Shown piece after piece: positions 1 to 8,684 of a DNA stretch of 64,000 nt. Origin of the DNA: Oceanobacillus luteolus (GTDB lineage Bacteria > Bacillota > Bacilli > Bacillales > Amphibacillaceae); NCBI RefSeq assembly GCF_023715655.1, contig NZ_JAMBON010000003.1:1-64000 (forward strand), read 5' to 3'. The first letter of the stretch is position 1. Each line of letters begins with the position of its first letter. The translations under genes and the position numbers were made by a program. The notes below the pieces were generated by a model. That model did no database searches. It was not told the DNA's origin and saw only the letters and a list, made by a program, of their open reading frames with translations.

Positions 1-2
1 AT

Positions 3-791
3 ACCATTGAAGAACACTTTTTTGAACTGCCGGATCATATTGTGGCGGACGCAGGATACGGTAGCGAACAGAATTATGAAGATATTATCGAAAATCGAAA
101 TAGAATTCCACTTATTACGTACAATCAGTATCGAAAGGAGAAGAAAAAGAAACACAAAGAGAATGCTTTTCATGTAGACAACTGGGAATACGACGAAGAA
201 GAGGATGCATATCTATGTCCAAACGGAAGAAAAGTACGATTTAGCCACCATTCGAAACGAACAGATAGATACGGATTCAAACGAGAATTTAAAGTCTACG
301 AATGTGAGGACTGTTCAGGTTGTCCACTCCGCAATCTATGCACGAAAGCAAAAGAAGGAAACAACCGAAAAGTCTTCATCAATGAAAAGTGGGAGTCTCA
401 AAAAGAATATGTACGTACCAAGCTTTCAGACGAAAAAACTGGTGAAATTTACGGGAAACGCAAAATAGACGTGGAACCAGTGTTCGGATTTCTGAAGGCT
501 AATTTGGGTTTCACTCGTTTTTCCGTCAGGGGAAAACAGAAGGTGACCAATGAATTAGGCTTTGCATTGATGGCGGTGAACTTGAGAAAGTTCACCGCCA
601 ACAACCCCAATCTAAAGACCGATAATGATAAATTTGACTCAAAAAAGGATCCTAGCAAAGTTTTGATTGCTTGGATCCTTTTTAATTACTGTTTTCGGCT
701 AGTTATGTCCCAGCCTCTTTTTATCTCTTACTCAGCTTTCCAATGCTTTTCAATAAACTCATCTCTGCCAGACTTCGCTCGGTCCTCTTGA
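3..791 (+). CDS. IS1182-family DDE transposase, C-terminal part (5' end outside window)
   Basis: The frame is open from the first bases of the window, so this is the C-terminal part of a transposase. The motif VADAGYGS carries the second catalytic aspartate and DVEPVFG carries the catalytic glutamate of the DDE triad; between them is a Cys-rich stretch ([13 protein letters not shown]), as in the DDE_Tnp_1_6 domain. The frame does not stop inside the element. It runs through the terminator-like hairpin and the terminal repeat and stops at 789-791, inside the antisense 3' end of msrA, so the last 25 or so residues are host-derived. Whether the transposase is active cannot be judged without the 5' part. 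Confidence 0.85.
   Translation, partial: TIEEHFFELPDHIVADAGYGSEQNYEDIIENRNRIPLITYNQYRKEKKKKHKENAFHVDNWEYDEEEDAYLCPNGRKVRFSHHSKRTDRYGFKREFKVYECEDCSGCPLRNLCTKAKEGNNRKVFINEKWESQKEYVRTKLSDEKTGEIYGKRKIDVEPVFGFLKANLGFTRFSVRGKQKVTNELGFALMAVNLRKFTANNPNLKTDNDKFDSKKDPSKVLIAWILFNYCFRLVMSQPLFISYSAFQCFSINSSLPDFARSS
572..599. repeat. Perfect 12-bp stem-loop inside the transposase gene
   Basis: GGCGGTGAACTT (572-583) and AAGTTCACCGCC (588-599) are exact inverted copies around a GAGA tetraloop. No T-run follows, so it is not a terminator. It lies within the sense reading frame (AVNLRKFTA). Confidence 0.7.
641..683 (+). terminator. Terminator-like hairpin near the IS right end
   Basis: AAAAAGGATCC (about 642-652) pairs with GGATCCTTTTT (673-683), with additional pairing of GCAA and TTGC inside, followed by T-rich sequence. 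The stem is symmetrical and could terminate in both directions. The transposase frame reads through it. Confidence 0.6.
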
Positions 792-1255
792 TAGTACTCT
801 GATTCTTTTTTATAAAAATCTTGATGGTACTCTTCTGCGGGATAAAAGACAGTAGCAGGAAGGATTTCAGTAACAATCGGTTTGGTGAACTTACCACTTG
901 CGGCAAGTTCTGCTTTGGAGGCTTCCGCTTTTTCCTTTTGTTCCTGTGTTGTATAGAAAATTGCAGCCCGATATTGACTTCCACGATCTTGGAATTGACC
1001 ATCAGGATCAGTCGGGTCCACTTGTTGCCAATAAACATCGAGAATGGTTTCGTAACTAATAATTTCAGGATCATAAATGATTTCAACCGCTTCATAATGC
1101 CCTGTTTCGCCAGTTTTTACTTGCTCGTACGTCGGATTTTCAACATGACCGCCGGTATAGCCTGAGATTACTTGATGCACTCCATCCCACGTATCGAAAG
1201 GTTGTACCATACACCAGAAACATCCACCTGCAAATATTGCTTTCTCTGTCGCCAT
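728..1255 (-). CDS. msrA: Peptide-methionine (S)-S-oxide reductase MsrA
   Basis: This cytosolic repair enzyme reduces methionine-S-sulfoxide in proteins, with thioredoxin normally regenerating it. The signature GGCFWC lies at residues 10-15, with Cys12 as the expected catalytic residue, followed by the family blocks GYTGG and GHYEAVE. At 175 aa it is a full single-domain MsrA; no MsrB domain is fused. The start is supported by GGAGGGG seven bases upstream on the minus strand. It is monocistronic here, running toward the IS end; the IS boundary sits about ten bases beyond the stop, so the coding sequence is intact. Confidence 0.95.
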   Translation of the reverse strand: MATEKAIFAGGCFWCMVQPFDTWDGVHQVISGYTGGHVENPTYEQVKTGETGHYEAVEIIYDPEIISYETILDVYWQQVDPTDPDGQFQDRGSQYRAAIFYTTQEQKEKAEASKAELAASGKFTKPIVTEILPATVFYPAEEYHQDFYKKESEYYQEDRAKSGRDEFIEKHWKAE

Positions 1256-1342
1256 AATTTCCCCTCCATATGTATCTGTTTCATTCTTTAAATAATTAAA
1301 GTAGAATAAGAACTATAATATCATGGAGAAGCAGGTGAAACA

Positions 1343-2059
1343 ATGGAAGAGCACGAGCCTCATCTACATAAACTATTTATCGGGAAGGTAAAACAAGCTG
1401 GAAAAGAGAATGCGAAACATCCACTAGAAAGAAAGTGGGAAAGTGGGATGTTTAAAAATGAAGCCACTGGAGAAGTGTGGCTTAGTGAGACAGGTCTTGT
1501 CGGCGATGAAGTGGCTGATAAGAAAAACCATGGCGGGCCGGAAAAGGCGATTTTTTGTTATCCAATTAAACATTACACGTTTTGGCAAGAAAAGTATGAA
1601 CGGGAAGATATCACGATGGGCGGTATGGGTGAGAACTTTGTTGTTCTGGAGATGGATGAGTTTAGTGTATGTATCGGGGATACATACGAGGTGGGAGACG
1701 CGGTCATCCAAGTTTCACAGCCAAGGCAACCATGCTGGAAACCAGCGAGACGTTTTGACATTCTAGATCTTGCTTTACAAATTCAAAACACCGGAAGGAC
1801 AGGCTGGTATTTCCGTGTGTTAAAGGAAGGTTATGTGAAAGCGGATAGTCCAATCCATTTAATTGAACGGCCGTATCCACAGTGGTCTATCCAAGCTGCT
1901 AATGAGGTGATGCATTTTCATAAAGACGATTTACTTATGGCAGATGAATTGGCCTCTTGTGAATTGCTAGCTGAAAGTTGGGTAAGACGGTTGAAAAAAC
2001 GCTTGCGTGGCCAGGAGTCAGCGATTGATGATCGTGTTTTTGGTCCGAACAAAGAATAA
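1343..2059 (+). CDS. MOSC domain protein (YiiM/YflK-like)
   Basis: MOSC domains are the sulfur-carrier domains of molybdenum-cofactor sulfurases; stand-alone YiiM-type members are linked to reduction of N-hydroxylated compounds in E. coli. The family blocks KNHGGPEKAIFCYP (residues about 61-74), GGMGENF and QPRQPCWK are present, with the conserved cysteine at about residue 131. The length of 238 aa is a little longer than the typical 220-225. It is divergent from msrA, with a TATAAT-like hexamer at 1314-1319 as the only visible promoter candidate. Family assignment is firm; the substrate is unknown. Confidence 0.85.
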   Translation: MEEHEPHLHKLFIGKVKQAGKENAKHPLERKWESGMFKNEATGEVWLSETGLVGDEVADKKNHGGPEKAIFCYPIKHYTFWQEKYEREDITMGGMGENFVVLEMDEFSVCIGDTYEVGDAVIQVSQPRQPCWKPARRFDILDLALQIQNTGRTGWYFRVLKEGYVKADSPIHLIERPYPQWSIQAANEVMHFHKDDLLMADELASCELLAESWVRRLKKRLRGQESAIDDRVFGPNKE

Positions 2060-2089
2060 CTGGGTCATTCCATAACAAGGAGTGGGGTA

Positions 2090-2380
2090 ATGATGGAAAT
2101 CCATATTAATGATTTGATAATAGATGATGTGAGTAATTTTCGAGAACAAGTACTAGATAGTGAAAATGGTGGGCGAAGATTGATTCAGTTTGATTTTAAA
2201 GTTCACAGTGATGATTACCATCGTATTACAACGGAGTTATATAAAAATGAATTTTTAGTTAGAGTACCTGAATACAATTTGGAATTTAATGCAGTCATCC
2301 AGAATTATTACACTTCAATTACTGATTTATATGTAGAAGATGCGATTGGTGAATTCTCTTTGGCATTAGTGGAAAAGTAA
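2090..2380 (+). CDS. DUF3219 family protein (YkvR-like)
   Basis: This small soluble protein of 96 aa resembles the Bacillus YkvR/DUF3219 family, which is a beta-rich domain of unknown function. No signal peptide or membrane segment is visible. AAGGAG lies seven bases before the first ATG; a second ATG follows immediately. It sits 30 bases after the MOSC gene and could be co-transcribed with it. I can offer no function. Confidence 0.7.
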   Translation: MMEIHINDLIIDDVSNFREQVLDSENGGRRLIQFDFKVHSDDYHRITTELYKNEFLVRVPEYNLEFNAVIQNYYTSITDLYVEDAIGEFSLALVEK

Positions 2381-2451
2381 CATCAGATCCATTGATTATC
2401 GTTGTTTCATTCCATATATAGAAGGGGAATCATGAAACAGGAGGGATTATT

Positions 2452-3054
2452 TTGCTCGAAAATGCTTTTATCATGATAGCAATTATATTTGCGATTAACG
2501 TAATTTACGTTTCTATGTTCACGGTAAGGATGATCCTTACATTAAAGGGAAGGCGTTATATCGCTGCTCTTGTCAGTACGATTGAAGTGGTCATTTATGT
2601 CGTCGGTCTCGGACTCGTACTTGATAATCTAAATGAAATACAAAATTTAATCGCCTATGCACTCGGGTATGGACTTGGGGTCATTGTAGGTTCCATTATT
2701 GAAGAAAAGCTTGCGCTCGGTTATATCGTTGTCAATGTCACTTCTTCCAACCCAGACATAAAGTTCACCCAACAAATTCGGGAGAAAGGATTTGGTGTAA
2801 CAAGCTGGTTTTCTTATGGGATGGATGGAGATCGTTTATCCATGCAAATCCTTACCCCGAGAAAGTATGAACTTTCCTTGTACGAATTGATTCAAGAAAT
2901 TGATCCAAAAGCATTTATTATCTCTTATGAGCCGAAACAAATTCATGGTGGATTCTGGGTTAAACAAGTACGGAAGAGTAAAATCCGGAAACATCATGAA
3001 GAACTGATTGAAGAACAGGCTATGGAAGAGAAAAGAGAGAGTGAATCCCAATAA
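2452..3054 (+). CDS. UPF0316 membrane protein with DUF2179 domain (YebE-like)
   Basis: Three hydrophobic segments in roughly the first 100 residues are followed by a soluble C-terminal DUF2179 domain (about residues 105-170) and a charged tail. In B. subtilis yebE occupies the same position upstream of purE, so the locus is syntenic. The start is TTG with GGAGGG six bases upstream; no better ATG exists. The role is unknown. The inverted repeat just downstream (3123-3162) followed by T-runs may also act as its terminator while providing the PurBoxes of the next operon. Confidence 0.8.
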   Translation: MLENAFIMIAIIFAINVIYVSMFTVRMILTLKGRRYIAALVSTIEVVIYVVGLGLVLDNLNEIQNLIAYALGYGLGVIVGSIIEEKLALGYIVVNVTSSNPDIKFTQQIREKGFGVTSWFSYGMDGDRLSMQILTPRKYELSLYELIQEIDPKAFIISYEPKQIHGGFWVKQVRKSKIRKHHEELIEEQAMEEKRESESQ

Positions 3055-3118
3055 GTATTGAACGATGAACGATGGATTTGACTACCGTTGTGTCTTAGTA
3101 AATCTAGTAAACTACCTA

Positions 3119-3162
3119 AAATCCGAACGATTACAAGAATTATTATTGTATCGTTCGATTTT
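3119..3162 (+). promoter_or_regulatory. Tandem inverted PurBoxes (PurR operator)
   Basis: AAATCCGAACGAT at 3119-3131 matches the PurBox consensus AWWWCCGAACWWT at 12 of 13 positions. An inverted copy reads AAAATCGAACGAT on the minus strand at 3150-3162. The 18-bp spacing and position just upstream of the -35 resemble the B. subtilis pur control region, where PurR represses and PRPP relieves. The two arms also form a hairpin followed by a T-run, so a terminator for the upstream gene is an overlapping reading. Confidence 0.75.
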
Positions 3163-3165
3163 TTA

Positions 3166-3194
3166 TTGATTTTTTATCTCTGTTTTGATATGCT
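3166..3194 (+). promoter_or_regulatory. Sigma-A promoter of the pur operon
   Basis: TTGATT (3166-3171) and TATGCT (3189-3194) are separated by 17 bases, directly downstream of the PurBoxes and upstream of the riboswitch. Confidence 0.6.
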
Positions 3195-3216
3195 TAACCC
3201 AGAAAATTAAATTAGT

Positions 3217-3289
3217 TCCTCATATATTTCATGGAGAATATGGCTCCGAAGTTTCTACCCTAAGACCGTAAATTTTAGGACTATGAGGG
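3217..3289 (+). promoter_or_regulatory. Purine riboswitch, guanine/hypoxanthine class
   Basis: The aptamer has a P1 stem CCTCATA/TATGAGG (3218-3224 and 3282-3288), the ATATGGC and GTTTCTACC segments, the CCGTAAA loop, and the J3/1 sequence GGACTATG. The specificity base (equivalent of position 74 in xpt) is C, which selects guanine over adenine. It lies about 130 bases before purE, with the expression platform at 3345-3392. Confidence 0.93.
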
Positions 3290-3344
3290 AAGATGCATCA
3301 GATTATTTTACTTGTGAAATATCTTGATGAATGTTGTCTATCCT

Positions 3345-3392
3345 AAGTCTATCATCTTCTCTCAAAGCCATGAGAAAGGTATAGACTTTTTT
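3345..3392 (+). terminator. Riboswitch-controlled intrinsic terminator of the pur leader
   Basis: AAGTCTAT (3345-3352) pairs with ATAGACTT and CTTCTC with GAGAAAG across a small internal loop, followed by six T residues. CATCTTCTCTC (3353-3363), in the ascending arm, is complementary with one G-T pair to GAGGGAAGATG (3285-3295), which overlaps the 3' strand of riboswitch P1. Ligand binding should therefore free the terminator, while the apo form should form the antiterminator. Confidence 0.88.
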
Positions 3393-3419
3393 AAACTTAA
3401 CAGAAATGAGGGATTTTTA

Positions 3420-3911
3420 ATGTCTCAAGTTGGGGTTATTATGGGAAGCATTTCCGATTGGGAAACCATGGAGCATGCATGTAAAGTACTTGAAGAGTTG
3501 AATGTTTCTTATGAAAAAGAAGTGATATCGGCCCACCGGACACCGGATGACATGTTTGATTATGCAAAGAATGCCCGTAATCGTGGTCTCAAGGTGATCA
3601 TCGCCGGTGCAGGAGGAGCTGCACATTTACCTGGAATGGTTGCTTCTCAAACGAACCTCCCTGTAATTGGTGTTCCAGTGCAAAGTAAAGCATTGAATGG
3701 CTTGGATTCATTATTATCGATCGTCCAGATGCCAGGTGGAGTACCTACCGCAACTGTTGCAATTGGGAAAGCCGGGGCAACGAATGCAGGAATTTTGGCT
3801 GCACAAATAATTGGAACATTTGATGAAGAAATAGCTGATAATTTGGAGAAATACCGTAAAAATATGAAAGAAAAAGTCGCAGAAATGAGGGAAGACCTTG
3901 CAAACAAATAA
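3420..3911 (+). CDS. purE: N5-carboxyaminoimidazole ribonucleotide mutase PurE
   Basis: PurE converts N5-CAIR, made by PurK, to CAIR in de novo purine synthesis. The 163-aa product has the class I signature GSxSDW, the SAHRTP loop and [11 protein letters not shown]. The frame is open upstream to 3324, but the start at 3420 is chosen because [10 protein letters not shown] is the usual N-terminus and GAGGG lies eight bases before it; the upstream extension overlaps the terminator. It is the first gene of the pur operon and overlaps purK by 14 bases. Confidence 0.95.
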   Translation: MSQVGVIMGSISDWETMEHACKVLEELNVSYEKEVISAHRTPDDMFDYAKNARNRGLKVIIAGAGGAAHLPGMVASQTNLPVIGVPVQSKALNGLDSLLSIVQMPGGVPTATVAIGKAGATNAGILAAQIIGTFDEEIADNLEKYRKNMKEKVAEMREDLANK

Positions 3912-5025
3912 TGTGATTTTACCACCAAAAACAATTGGAATTATCGGCGGCGGTCAATTAGGAAGAATGATGGCTATCGCAGCAAGATATATGGGTTATA
4001 AAATCGCAGTTCTTGATCCAACTCCCGACTGTCCTACCGCTCAAGTGGCAGATGTACAAATTACTGCTGATTATGATGATATGAATGCCATTAAAGAACT
4101 GACTAAAATCAGTGACGTTGTAACGTATGAATTTGAGAATGTCGATCTTGATGCAGCAACGTATATTGAAGCTCAAGGGAAACTTCCTCAAGGAGCTTTT
4201 GCTTTGGAAGTTACCCAAAATCGAGAAAAAGAAAAATCAACGATAAGAGATTTGGGGCTTCCAGTACCGAACTTTTCCATCGTGAAAAATGGGGAAGAAG
4301 CAGAGATTGCACTGCAGGATGTGAGACTTCCAGCGGTTATTAAAACTTGTCGCGGTGGGTATGATGGGAAAGGGCAACTGAAAATAGAAACAGACGCGGA
4401 TAAGGCAGATGCGGTTAAATTTGCCGAGGAGCAAGGCCATTGCATTATTGAAGAATGGATTACCTTCGACAAAGAAATTTCAGTCGTATTCTCCCGTTCG
4501 TTACAAGGAGATATCGCCTTCTTCCCGATTTCTGAGAACGAACATCGTGATCATATCTTATACAAAACGACAGTACCTGCAAATGTGAGTGAAGCTGTAC
4601 AGGAAAAAGCTTATCAAGCAGCTCGTCTTCTCGGGGAGAAAATGAAGATTGTCGGAACTTTTGCCATTGAAATGTTTGTTCGTGGTGATGAGATTTATTT
4701 AAATGAAATGGCGCCACGCCCTCATAATTCAGGGCATTATAGTATTGAAGCTTGTAACGTTTCACAATTTGATCAACATGTCCTTGCAATTTGTGGTCTG
4801 CCTTTAAAACCAATTGAACTTTTACAGCCTGCAATTATGGTGAATATTTTAGGTGAAGATATAGATGATTTACTAGATTATGTGAAAACAAATCCTTATG
4901 GACATAGCCACCTGTATGGAAAGGCTGCCGCGAAAGTGAAAAGAAAAATGGGTCATATTACGTTTGTCGGCAAAGATATGGAAGACGTATTAAGCCAAGT
5001 TGAGCAATATGAAAAATCTAAATAA
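3898..5025 (+). CDS. purK: 5-(carboxyamino)imidazole ribonucleotide synthase PurK
   Basis: This ATP-grasp enzyme carboxylates AIR to N5-CAIR for Pur[13 protein letters not shown] at the N-terminus, [12 protein letters not shown] in the ATP-binding loop and [12 protein letters not shown] near the C-terminus are the family blocks. The 375-aa length is normal. The start is a TTG inside the purE tail with GAGGGA five bases upstream; a GTG at 3913 is the alternative. In B. subtilis purB follows; here purL follows after only 30 bases. Confidence 0.93.
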   Translation: MQTNNVILPPKTIGIIGGGQLGRMMAIAARYMGYKIAVLDPTPDCPTAQVADVQITADYDDMNAIKELTKISDVVTYEFENVDLDAATYIEAQGKLPQGAFALEVTQNREKEKSTIRDLGLPVPNFSIVKNGEEAEIALQDVRLPAVIKTCRGGYDGKGQLKIETDADKADAVKFAEEQGHCIIEEWITFDKEISVVFSRSLQGDIAFFPISENEHRDHILYKTTVPANVSEAVQEKAYQAARLLGEKMKIVGTFAIEMFVRGDEIYLNEMAPRPHNSGHYSIEACNVSQFDQHVLAICGLPLKPIELLQPAIMVNILGEDIDDLLDYVKTNPYGHSHLYGKAAAKVKRKMGHITFVGKDMEDVLSQVEQYEKSK

Positions 5026-5055
5026 TAAAATTTCCAAACACGGAGGGAAAAGCGA

Positions 5056-7278
5056 ATGAGCATGAACCCAATCAATCCAGAGCAAATTGAAACTGAAAAA
5101 ATTTATCAAGAAATGGGTTTAACGGATGAAGAATTTAAGCTTATTAAAGAAAAGATGAATCGTCTTCCGAACTATATTGAGACTGGAATATTCTCAGCTA
5201 TGTGGTCGGAACATTGCAGTTACAAAACATCTAAGCCTCTGCTACGAAAATTCCCAACCGAAGGATCTCATGTTCTTCAAGGTCCTGGTGAAGGTGCTGG
5301 AGTTGTCGATATCGGTGACAATCAAGCGGTCGTATTTAAAATCGAAAGCCATAACAGCCCTTCCTATGTAGAACCATTTGAAGGTTCTGCTACAGGGATA
5401 GGCGGAATCTTACGTGATGTCTTTTCCATGGGTGCAAAGCCAATTGCTGCACTTAACTCTTTACGCTTTGGCAACCTAGATACAGATCGGACAAAATGGT
5501 TGTTTTCCGAAGCAGTTCGTGGAATCGCAAGCTATGGTAATACAATTGAAGTTCCAACGGTTGGTGGGGAAGTCCAGTTTGATAAGACTTATGAGGAGAA
5601 CCCACTTGTAAACGCAATGGTTGTTGGACTTGTCAATCACGAAGATGTACAAAAAGGTGTGGCTGAAGGCACTGGAAATACCGTCATTTATGCTGGTGGT
5701 AAAACAGGCAGAGACGGTATTGGCGGTGCAGCTTTTTCCTCTGATGTTGTAGAAGCGGAAGAAGATAATAAATCCGCTGTTGCAATTGGTGACCCTCATA
5801 TGGGTAAAAAGCTAGTCGCTGCATGTCTTGAAGTCATCCACTCGGATGCATTAGTCGGTATTCAAGATATGGGTGCAGCTGGTCTTACTTCTTCTGCCAG
5901 TGAAATGGCAAGTAAAGCCGGAACGGGAATGGAGCTAGTTCTTGACCATGTTCCGCAACGAGAAGAAAACATGAACGCCTATGAAATGATGCTTTCCGAA
6001 TCACAAGAAAGAATGCTCCTCGTCGTGAAAAAAGGCAGGGAACAGGAAATTCTTGATATTTTCGAAAAACACGATGTAGAAGCTGTCGCTATCGGTGAGG
6101 TCATTGAAGAAAAAGTATTCCGCATTAAGCATCAAGGTGAAGTTCAAGCAGAAATTCCAGTGGATGCTTTGACTGACGATGCTCCGGTTTACGAATTACC
6201 TGCAGAAGAGGCTAAGTATTATCAAGAGTTTCAGGCAAAAGAAAAATCTGTGCCAGCTGTGGAGAATCATCAGGAAATGCTTCGTACGTTACTGCAGCAG
6301 CCGACAATTGCAAGTAAAGAATGGGCGTACAAGCAATACGATTCGGAAGCTCAAGGAAATACCTTAGTCGGACCGGGAAGTGACGCTGCAGTTGTGAAAA
6401 TTGAAGGAACGGATAAAGCTATTGCAATCACTACAGACTGTAACTCCCGTTATCTATACTTAGATCCAAAAGTTGGCGGTAAGATTGCAGTTGCAGAAGC
6501 GAGCCGTAACTTGATTTGTACAGGAGCGAAACCACTTGCGATTACGGATGGCCTAAATTACGGTAATCCGACAAATCCTGAAACTTTCTGGCAAATGGAA
6601 CAGAGTATTGATGGAATCCGTGAAGCTTGCCTGAAATTAGAAACTCCAGTAATCAGTGGTAATGTTTCGCTTTACAATGAGTCGGAGGGGCAAGCGATTA
6701 TGCCAACACCAATCATCGGTATGGTTGGATTGCTTGAGTCGACAGATTATGTAACTGCCAATACGTTCCAAAACGAAGGTGACCTCGTCTATCTTGTAGG
6801 TGAAACAAAACCTGAATTTGGTGGAAGTGAATTACAAAATGTTCTCGAAGGTTCCTACTCTGGAAAAGCACCGGAAATCAACCTGGAGACAGAAACAACA
6901 CGCCAACAACAAATCCTGGAAGCAATCCGAGCAGGTGTGGTTGAATCTGCCCATGACCTAGCGGAAGGCGGATTCGCTGTTGCCCTTTCTGAATCTACTT
7001 TTAACGATAAAGGCTTAGGTGTTGCGGTAGAGCTGGAAGGCGATCCGACAACGGTACTATTCAGTGAAACGCAATCCCGTTTCCTCCTATCTGTTAAAGA
7101 AGAAAACAAAGCAAAATTTGAAGAAATCGTTCAAGATGCAACTCATATCGGTACCGTTACTGCTGATAGAAAAATCAACGTACAAATCAACGGAGAATCT
7201 GTCATTGAAGATGAAATCGAACAACTCAATAAGCTATGGAAGGAAGCAATTCCACAGCTTTTGAAATCTAAAGCTTAA
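5056..7278 (+). CDS. purL: Phosphoribosylformylglycinamidine synthase subunit PurL (small type), motif substitution
   Basis: Small PurL is the synthetase subunit that makes FGAM from FGAR and ATP, using ammonia delivered by the PurQ glutaminase with PurS as bridge. At 740 aa it is full length, with SEHCSYK (His53), [31 protein letters not shown], the second-half block [13 protein letters not shown], and SAHDLAEGG. One oddity is that the motif normally reading ESHNHPS is ESHNSPS here, so the second histidine is Ser101 (codon 5356-5358). Neither purS nor purQ is present in this operon. GGAGGG stands nine bases before the ATG. The frame shows no sign of pseudogene decay. Confidence 0.93.
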   Translation: MSMNPINPEQIETEKIYQEMGLTDEEFKLIKEKMNRLPNYIETGIFSAMWSEHCSYKTSKPLLRKFPTEGSHVLQGPGEGAGVVDIGDNQAVVFKIESHNSPSYVEPFEGSATGIGGILRDVFSMGAKPIAALNSLRFGNLDTDRTKWLFSEAVRGIASYGNTIEVPTVGGEVQFDKTYEENPLVNAMVVGLVNHEDVQKGVAEGTGNTVIYAGGKTGRDGIGGAAFSSDVVEAEEDNKSAVAIGDPHMGKKLVAACLEVIHSDALVGIQDMGAAGLTSSASEMASKAGTGMELVLDHVPQREENMNAYEMMLSESQERMLLVVKKGREQEILDIFEKHDVEAVAIGEVIEEKVFRIKHQGEVQAEIPVDALTDDAPVYELPAEEAKYYQEFQAKEKSVPAVENHQEMLRTLLQQPTIASKEWAYKQYDSEAQGNTLVGPGSDAAVVKIEGTDKAIAITTDCNSRYLYLDPKVGGKIAVAEASRNLICTGAKPLAITDGLNYGNPTNPETFWQMEQSIDGIREACLKLETPVISGNVSLYNESEGQAIMPTPIIGMVGLLESTDYVTANTFQNEGDLVYLVGETKPEFGGSELQNVLEGSYSGKAPEINLETETTRQQQILEAIRAGVVESAHDLAEGGFAVALSESTFNDKGLGVAVELEGDPTTVLFSETQSRFLLSVKEENKAKFEEIVQDATHIGTVTADRKINVQINGESVIEDEIEQLNKLWKEAIPQLLKSKA

Positions 7279-7292
7279 AAGAGGAATGTCTT

Positions 7293-8660
7293 ATGTTTGG
7301 AATATGGGGACATACGCATGCTGCCGAGCTTTCCTATTATGGACTCCACGCTCAGCAGCATCGTGGACAAGAAGGTGCGGGCGTTGTAGTAAGTGATGGA
7401 GAAGAACTGAAACTTCATAAAGGTCTAGGTCTTGTAAATGATGTTTTCAAGCACGCTGGTTTTAAAGAATTAAAAGGAACTGCAGCGATCGCACATGTAA
7501 GATATTCGAAGCATGGCGATAAGCGACGGGCAGTAGACAGTGTCGAGCCGCTCGTCTTCCGGACAAGAAAAACCAGCCTCGCCATCAGCCATAGCGGAAA
7601 TATCGTCAATGGAGAAAAGCTGCGGGATGTGTTAGAAGATAACGGCAGTATTTTACAGACCTCCACCGATTCAGAGCTACTTGCCCATTTGATAAAACGT
7701 TGTAAGGAAAATACAAACGAGGACGCGATTATTCAAGCTCTTCAGCAACTTGAAGGTGCATTTACCTTCTTGATTTTAGATAAAGAGAATATGTATGCTG
7801 CAGCAGATCCGCACGGTATTCGTCCTCTATCCATTGGAAAACTTGGTGATGCTTATGTTGTAGCATCTGAAACAAGTGCTTTTGATCTCATCGGGGCGAC
7901 TTTTGAACGTGAAGTTCTGCCAGGTGAATTGATTGTAATCAATGATCAAGGATTGAAATCCGTCCGGTTTGCCATGAGGGAGCAACGTCGACTTTGCGCA
8001 ATGGAATACGTCTATTTCTCCAGACCAGACAGTGATATGAATCAAGTGAATGTTCATGCTTCGAGGAAGCGTATGGGTATCGAGCTTGCAAAAGAAGCTC
8101 CCGTAGAAGCTGATGTGGTGACGGGTGTTCCAGATTCAAGTATATCAGCAGCCATCGGCTATGCAGAACAATCCGGTCTGCCTTATGAAATGGGGATTAT
8201 TAAAAATCGTTACATCGGACGTACATTTATTCAGCCTTCCCAAGAGCTGCGGGAACAAGGTGTGAAGATGAAACTTTCCCCTGTACGTGGGATTGTAGAA
8301 GGAAAACGCGTTGTAATGATTGACGATTCTATCGTAAGAGGAACGACCTCCCGGCATATTGTACGGCTATTGAAGGAAGCAGGAGCGAAAGAAGTCCATG
8401 TCCGGATTGCCTCTCCTGCCATTCAAGACCCATGTTATTACGGGATTGATATGTCAACAAAGGAAGAATTGATTGCTGCGAATCATTCACCAGAAGAAAT
8501 ACGTGAACTGATCGAGGCAGACAGTATTGCATATTTATCAGTGGAAGGCATGAAGCAGGCAATCGTCCAAGAACGATCGATTCATCAAGGAATTTGCCAT
8601 GCTTGTATGACGGGAGAATATCCAGTACCTATATTGGATAATAGAGAAGACCCCTCCTAA
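7293..8660 (+). CDS. purF: Amidophosphoribosyltransferase PurF lacking the N-terminal catalytic cysteine
   Basis: PurF makes phosphoribosylamine from PRPP and glutamine, the first committed purine step. The phosphoribosyltransferase half is intact: the PRPP loop VVMIDDSIVRGTTS, VTGVPDSSISAA, and the four cluster cysteines (RRLC, DPCYYG, GICHAC) as in B. subtilis PurF. The Ntn-glutaminase half is not. Translation starts at MFGIWGH, whereas B. subtilis PurF begins MLAEIKGLNEECGVFGIWGH, so the propeptide and the nucleophilic cysteine are absent. In addition RYATAG is RYSKHG, and the oxyanion AHNGN is SHSGN (Ser101). No upstream start is possible because TAA lies in frame at 7269-7271 and no start codon intervenes. 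AGAGG is eight bases before the ATG. Glutamine-dependent activity is unlikely; ammonia-dependent activity is possible. Confidence 0.9.
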   Translation: MFGIWGHTHAAELSYYGLHAQQHRGQEGAGVVVSDGEELKLHKGLGLVNDVFKHAGFKELKGTAAIAHVRYSKHGDKRRAVDSVEPLVFRTRKTSLAISHSGNIVNGEKLRDVLEDNGSILQTSTDSELLAHLIKRCKENTNEDAIIQALQQLEGAFTFLILDKENMYAAADPHGIRPLSIGKLGDAYVVASETSAFDLIGATFEREVLPGELIVINDQGLKSVRFAMREQRRLCAMEYVYFSRPDSDMNQVNVHASRKRMGIELAKEAPVEADVVTGVPDSSISAAIGYAEQSGLPYEMGIIKNRYIGRTFIQPSQELREQGVKMKLSPVRGIVEGKRVVMIDDSIVRGTTSRHIVRLLKEAGAKEVHVRIASPAIQDPCYYGIDMSTKEELIAANHSPEEIRELIEADSIAYLSVEGMKQAIVQERSIHQGICHACMTGEYPVPILDNREDPS

Positions 8661-8684
8661 AAAAGTATAAGAGGATGTGTAACC

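Larger units (their letters stand above)
1..718 (+). mobile_element. Right end of an IS1182-family insertion sequence (left part outside window)
   Basis: The window opens inside a transposase gene and the element appears to end near 718, about ten bases past the msrA stop codon. The likely right terminal inverted repeat is TTATGTCCCAGCCTC at 703-717; its complement resembles the GAGGCTGGGACATAA ends I recall from IS1182-type elements. The left end and target duplication lie outside the window, so the exact boundary is an inference. Confidence 0.65.

Noticed and set aside
205-468. 87-codon ORF overlapping the transposase
   Set aside because: It is out of frame with a conserved DDE domain and is a shadow.
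3123-3165. Terminator of the yebE-like gene at the PurBox pair
   Set aside because: Not excluded, but both arms fit the PurBox consensus and sit at the promoter, so the operator reading is preferred.
7272-7293. In-frame codons for Glu-Glu-Cys directly before the PurF start, matching the lost EEC of the propeptide
   Set aside because: The codons GAG GAA TGT coincide with the ribosome-binding site; there is no start codon between the in-frame TAA at 7269-7271 and ATG 7293, and the residues after Cys (Leu-Met) do not match Gly-Val. Treated as coincidence.
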